Of a stretch of 6,614 nucleotides of DNA, positions 6,011 through 6,614 are shown one piece after another. A program made the position numbers and the translations under genes. Source of the stretch: Actinomycetota bacterium (GTDB lineage: Bacteria > Actinomycetota > Thermoleophilia > Gaiellales > Gaiellaceae). The notes beneath the pieces are model-generated. The model saw nothing but the letters and a program-made list of their open reading frames with translations, was not told where the DNA came from and did not search any database. Numbering within the stretch: position 1 is the stretch's first letter; each line of letters starts with the position of its first letter. The stretch covers positions 1-6,614 of the forward strand of contig JACCRW010000266.1 of assembly GCA_013813345.1 (NCBI GenBank). The letters are read 5' to 3'.

Positions 6011-6058
6011 AACTGGAAAGCTTTGAAGGCAGCTTGGCGACCAGGTTAAAAAACGCCT
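6011..6058 (+). ncRNA. Possible structured element upstream of metH (nested hairpin with potential pseudoknot)
   Basis: An outer stem pairs AACTGG (6011-6016) with CCAGGTT (6041-6047), leaving one bulged G. It encloses a 5-bp inner stem, AAGCT (6018-6022) with AGCTT (6031-6035). The 8-base inner loop ends in AGGC (6027-6030), which can pair with GCCT (6055-6058) beyond a run of six A (6048-6053), giving an H-type pseudoknot with an A-rich connector. Small metabolite riboswitches such as preQ1-I and SAM-II use this general topology, and metH is a frequent riboswitch target. I do not recognise the conserved core of any known class. The same bases can be read as a promoter, in which case the element would not be transcribed from it, so this is a hypothesis. 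Confidence 0.25.
6023..6052 (+). promoter_or_regulatory. Candidate metH promoter
   Basis: TTGAAG (6023-6028) matches the first four bases of TTGACA. TAAAAA (6047-6052) lies 18 bases further on as a weak -10; the alternative TTAAAA (6046-6051) gives a spacer of 17. This is the most AT-rich stretch in the window. Initiation near 6059 would give a leader of about 50 bases. It conflicts with the RNA structure proposed over the same bases. Confidence 0.35.
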
Positions 6059-6061
6059 AAA

Positions 6062-6103
6062 GAGCCCGCGAGCTCCGGCTCCCAACCTCTCTAGGCACGG
6101 GAG
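6062..6103 (+). promoter_or_regulatory. metH Shine-Dalgarno within competing leader stems
   Basis: GGGAG (6099-6103) lies 6 bases before the TTG start and is the ribosome binding site. It can pair exactly with CTCCC (6079-6083) across a 15-base loop, which would hide it. The upstream arm GAGCC (6062-6066) can instead pair with GGCTC (6077-6081), taking three of the same bases and freeing the ribosome binding site. The two stems are mutually exclusive. Five-base GC stems are common by chance in this DNA, so the site is well supported as a ribosome binding site but only weakly as a switch. Confidence 0.45.
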
Positions 6104-6109
6104 ACGACG

Positions 6110-6614
6110 TTGAGCGAGACCCGCGACAGACTCGAAGCACTCCTCCGCGAGCGGATCCTCGTACTCGATGGGGCGTGGGGGACGATGCTCCAGGGCGCCG
6201 GGCTCACCGCCGCGGATTATCGCGGCGAGCGCTTCCTCGACCACCCACAGGAGGTGGCGGGCGATCCCGACCTTCTGAACCTGACGCGCCCGGATGTGAT
6301 CCTGGACGTGCATCGCCGCTACCTGGCCGCCGGCGCCGATATCACGACCACGAACACGTTCACGGCGACGAGCATCGGGCAGGCCGACTACGGCCTCGAG
6401 GGCGTCGTCCGCGAGCTGAACCTGGAAGGCGCTCGGCTCGCTCGGGAAGCCGTGGACGAGACCGGTGGAAGCTTCGTCGCCGGCTCGATCGGGCCGCTGA
6501 ACGTGACGCTCTCGCTCTCGCCGAAGGTCGACGACCCCGCCTTCCGCCCGGTCTCGTTCGACGAGGTGCGCGCGTCGTACGCCGAGCAGATCGCCGCGCT
6601 CGCCGAGGGCGGCG
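6110..6614 (+). CDS. metH: Methionine synthase, B12-dependent (3' partial, homocysteine-binding domain)
   Basis: The first 168 residues of a methionine synthase are present; the gene runs off the window. The visible part is the start of the homocysteine S-methyltransferase TIM barrel. It shows ILVLDGAWGTMLQ (16-28), the DPDLLNLTRPDVI region (52-64), the barrel signature YLAAGADITTTNTF (71-84) and GSIGPLNVTLSLSP (125-138), followed by DDPAFRPVSFDEV as in MetH. The enzyme moves a methyl group from methyltetrahydrofolate through cobalamin to homocysteine in the cytoplasm. The zinc-binding cysteines and the pterin, cobalamin and activation domains lie beyond the window, so a BHMT-like or split MetH cannot be excluded, but the DDPAFRPVSF segment favours MetH. 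The TTG start is chosen because GGGAG lies 6 bases upstream and the preceding frame has no better start. The gene begins 113 bases after the reductase. Confidence 0.88.
   Translation, partial: MSETRDRLEALLRERILVLDGAWGTMLQGAGLTAADYRGERFLDHPQEVAGDPDLLNLTRPDVILDVHRRYLAAGADITTTNTFTATSIGQADYGLEGVVRELNLEGARLAREAVDETGGSFVAGSIGPLNVTLSLSPKVDDPAFRPVSFDEVRASYAEQIAALAEGG

Noticed and set aside
6011..6053. Intrinsic terminator after the reductase gene
   Set aside because: The hairpin is followed by A residues, not T, on the + strand, and on the - strand the T-run precedes the hairpin, so neither orientation is a terminator.
5997..6109. Known SAM-I/IV, SAH or cobalamin riboswitch upstream of metH
   Set aside because: I could not find the SAM-I/IV core, the SAH GAGGAGCG...GGCGCUC elements or a B12 box, and the gap is too short for a standard cobalamin aptamer. 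Only a generic pseudoknot-like fold remains.
1..6614. Defence island, CRISPR array, mobile element or tRNA
   Set aside because: No repeat-spacer pattern, transposase or integrase motif, terminal repeat or tRNA-like fold was seen. The genes present are housekeeping or envelope types.

Overview
The window is high-GC bacterial DNA (roughly two-thirds G+C by eye), densely packed on the + strand, with GTG and TTG starts and short or overlapping gene junctions. The gene content and style (paired VWA membrane proteins around a TPR protein, a small anchored protein with a WLTGDIPV motif, F-type ATP synthase, MetH) suggest a deep-branching actinobacterium, perhaps of the Thermoleophilia (Solirubrobacterales/Gaiellales) type. 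This placement is inferred from gene style and no marker was compared.

Layout. (1) Bases 1-2611 are the distal part of a membrane operon of the MoxR/Bat (VWA) type: the tail of an unidentified gene, a VWA protein, a TPR protein and a second VWA protein. The first three are joined by 4-base stop/start overlaps and the last follows after 13 bases. By the positive-inside rule, both metal-binding VWA domains and the TPR domain sit outside the cytoplasm, so the three probably form one surface assembly. (2) Bases 2638-3210 encode a small membrane-anchored protein of unknown function, possibly translated from a leaderless mRNA. (3) A 203-base gap holds a perfect 19-base inverted repeat and a good -10 element. 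(4) Bases 3414-5996 hold atpD, atpC and a ferredoxin-NADP-reductase-like flavoprotein gene, tightly spaced and probably cotranscribed. No other ATP synthase gene is present, so the atp cluster is split or rearranged here. (5) A 113-base, locally A-rich gap precedes the 5' part of metH (B12-dependent methionine synthase), which starts at TTG. This gap can fold into a nested hairpin with a possible pseudoknot, holds a competing promoter-like signal, and has a stem that would cover the metH Shine-Dalgarno sequence.

Most of the window is ordinary core metabolism plus a recognisable VWA module. The points most worth checking are the separation of atpDC from the other ATP synthase genes, the flavin reductase attached to them, the metH leader, and the uncharacterised anchored protein. 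I do not see a clearly new defence or mobile system, and no CRISPR, tRNA, rRNA, transposon or integrase.
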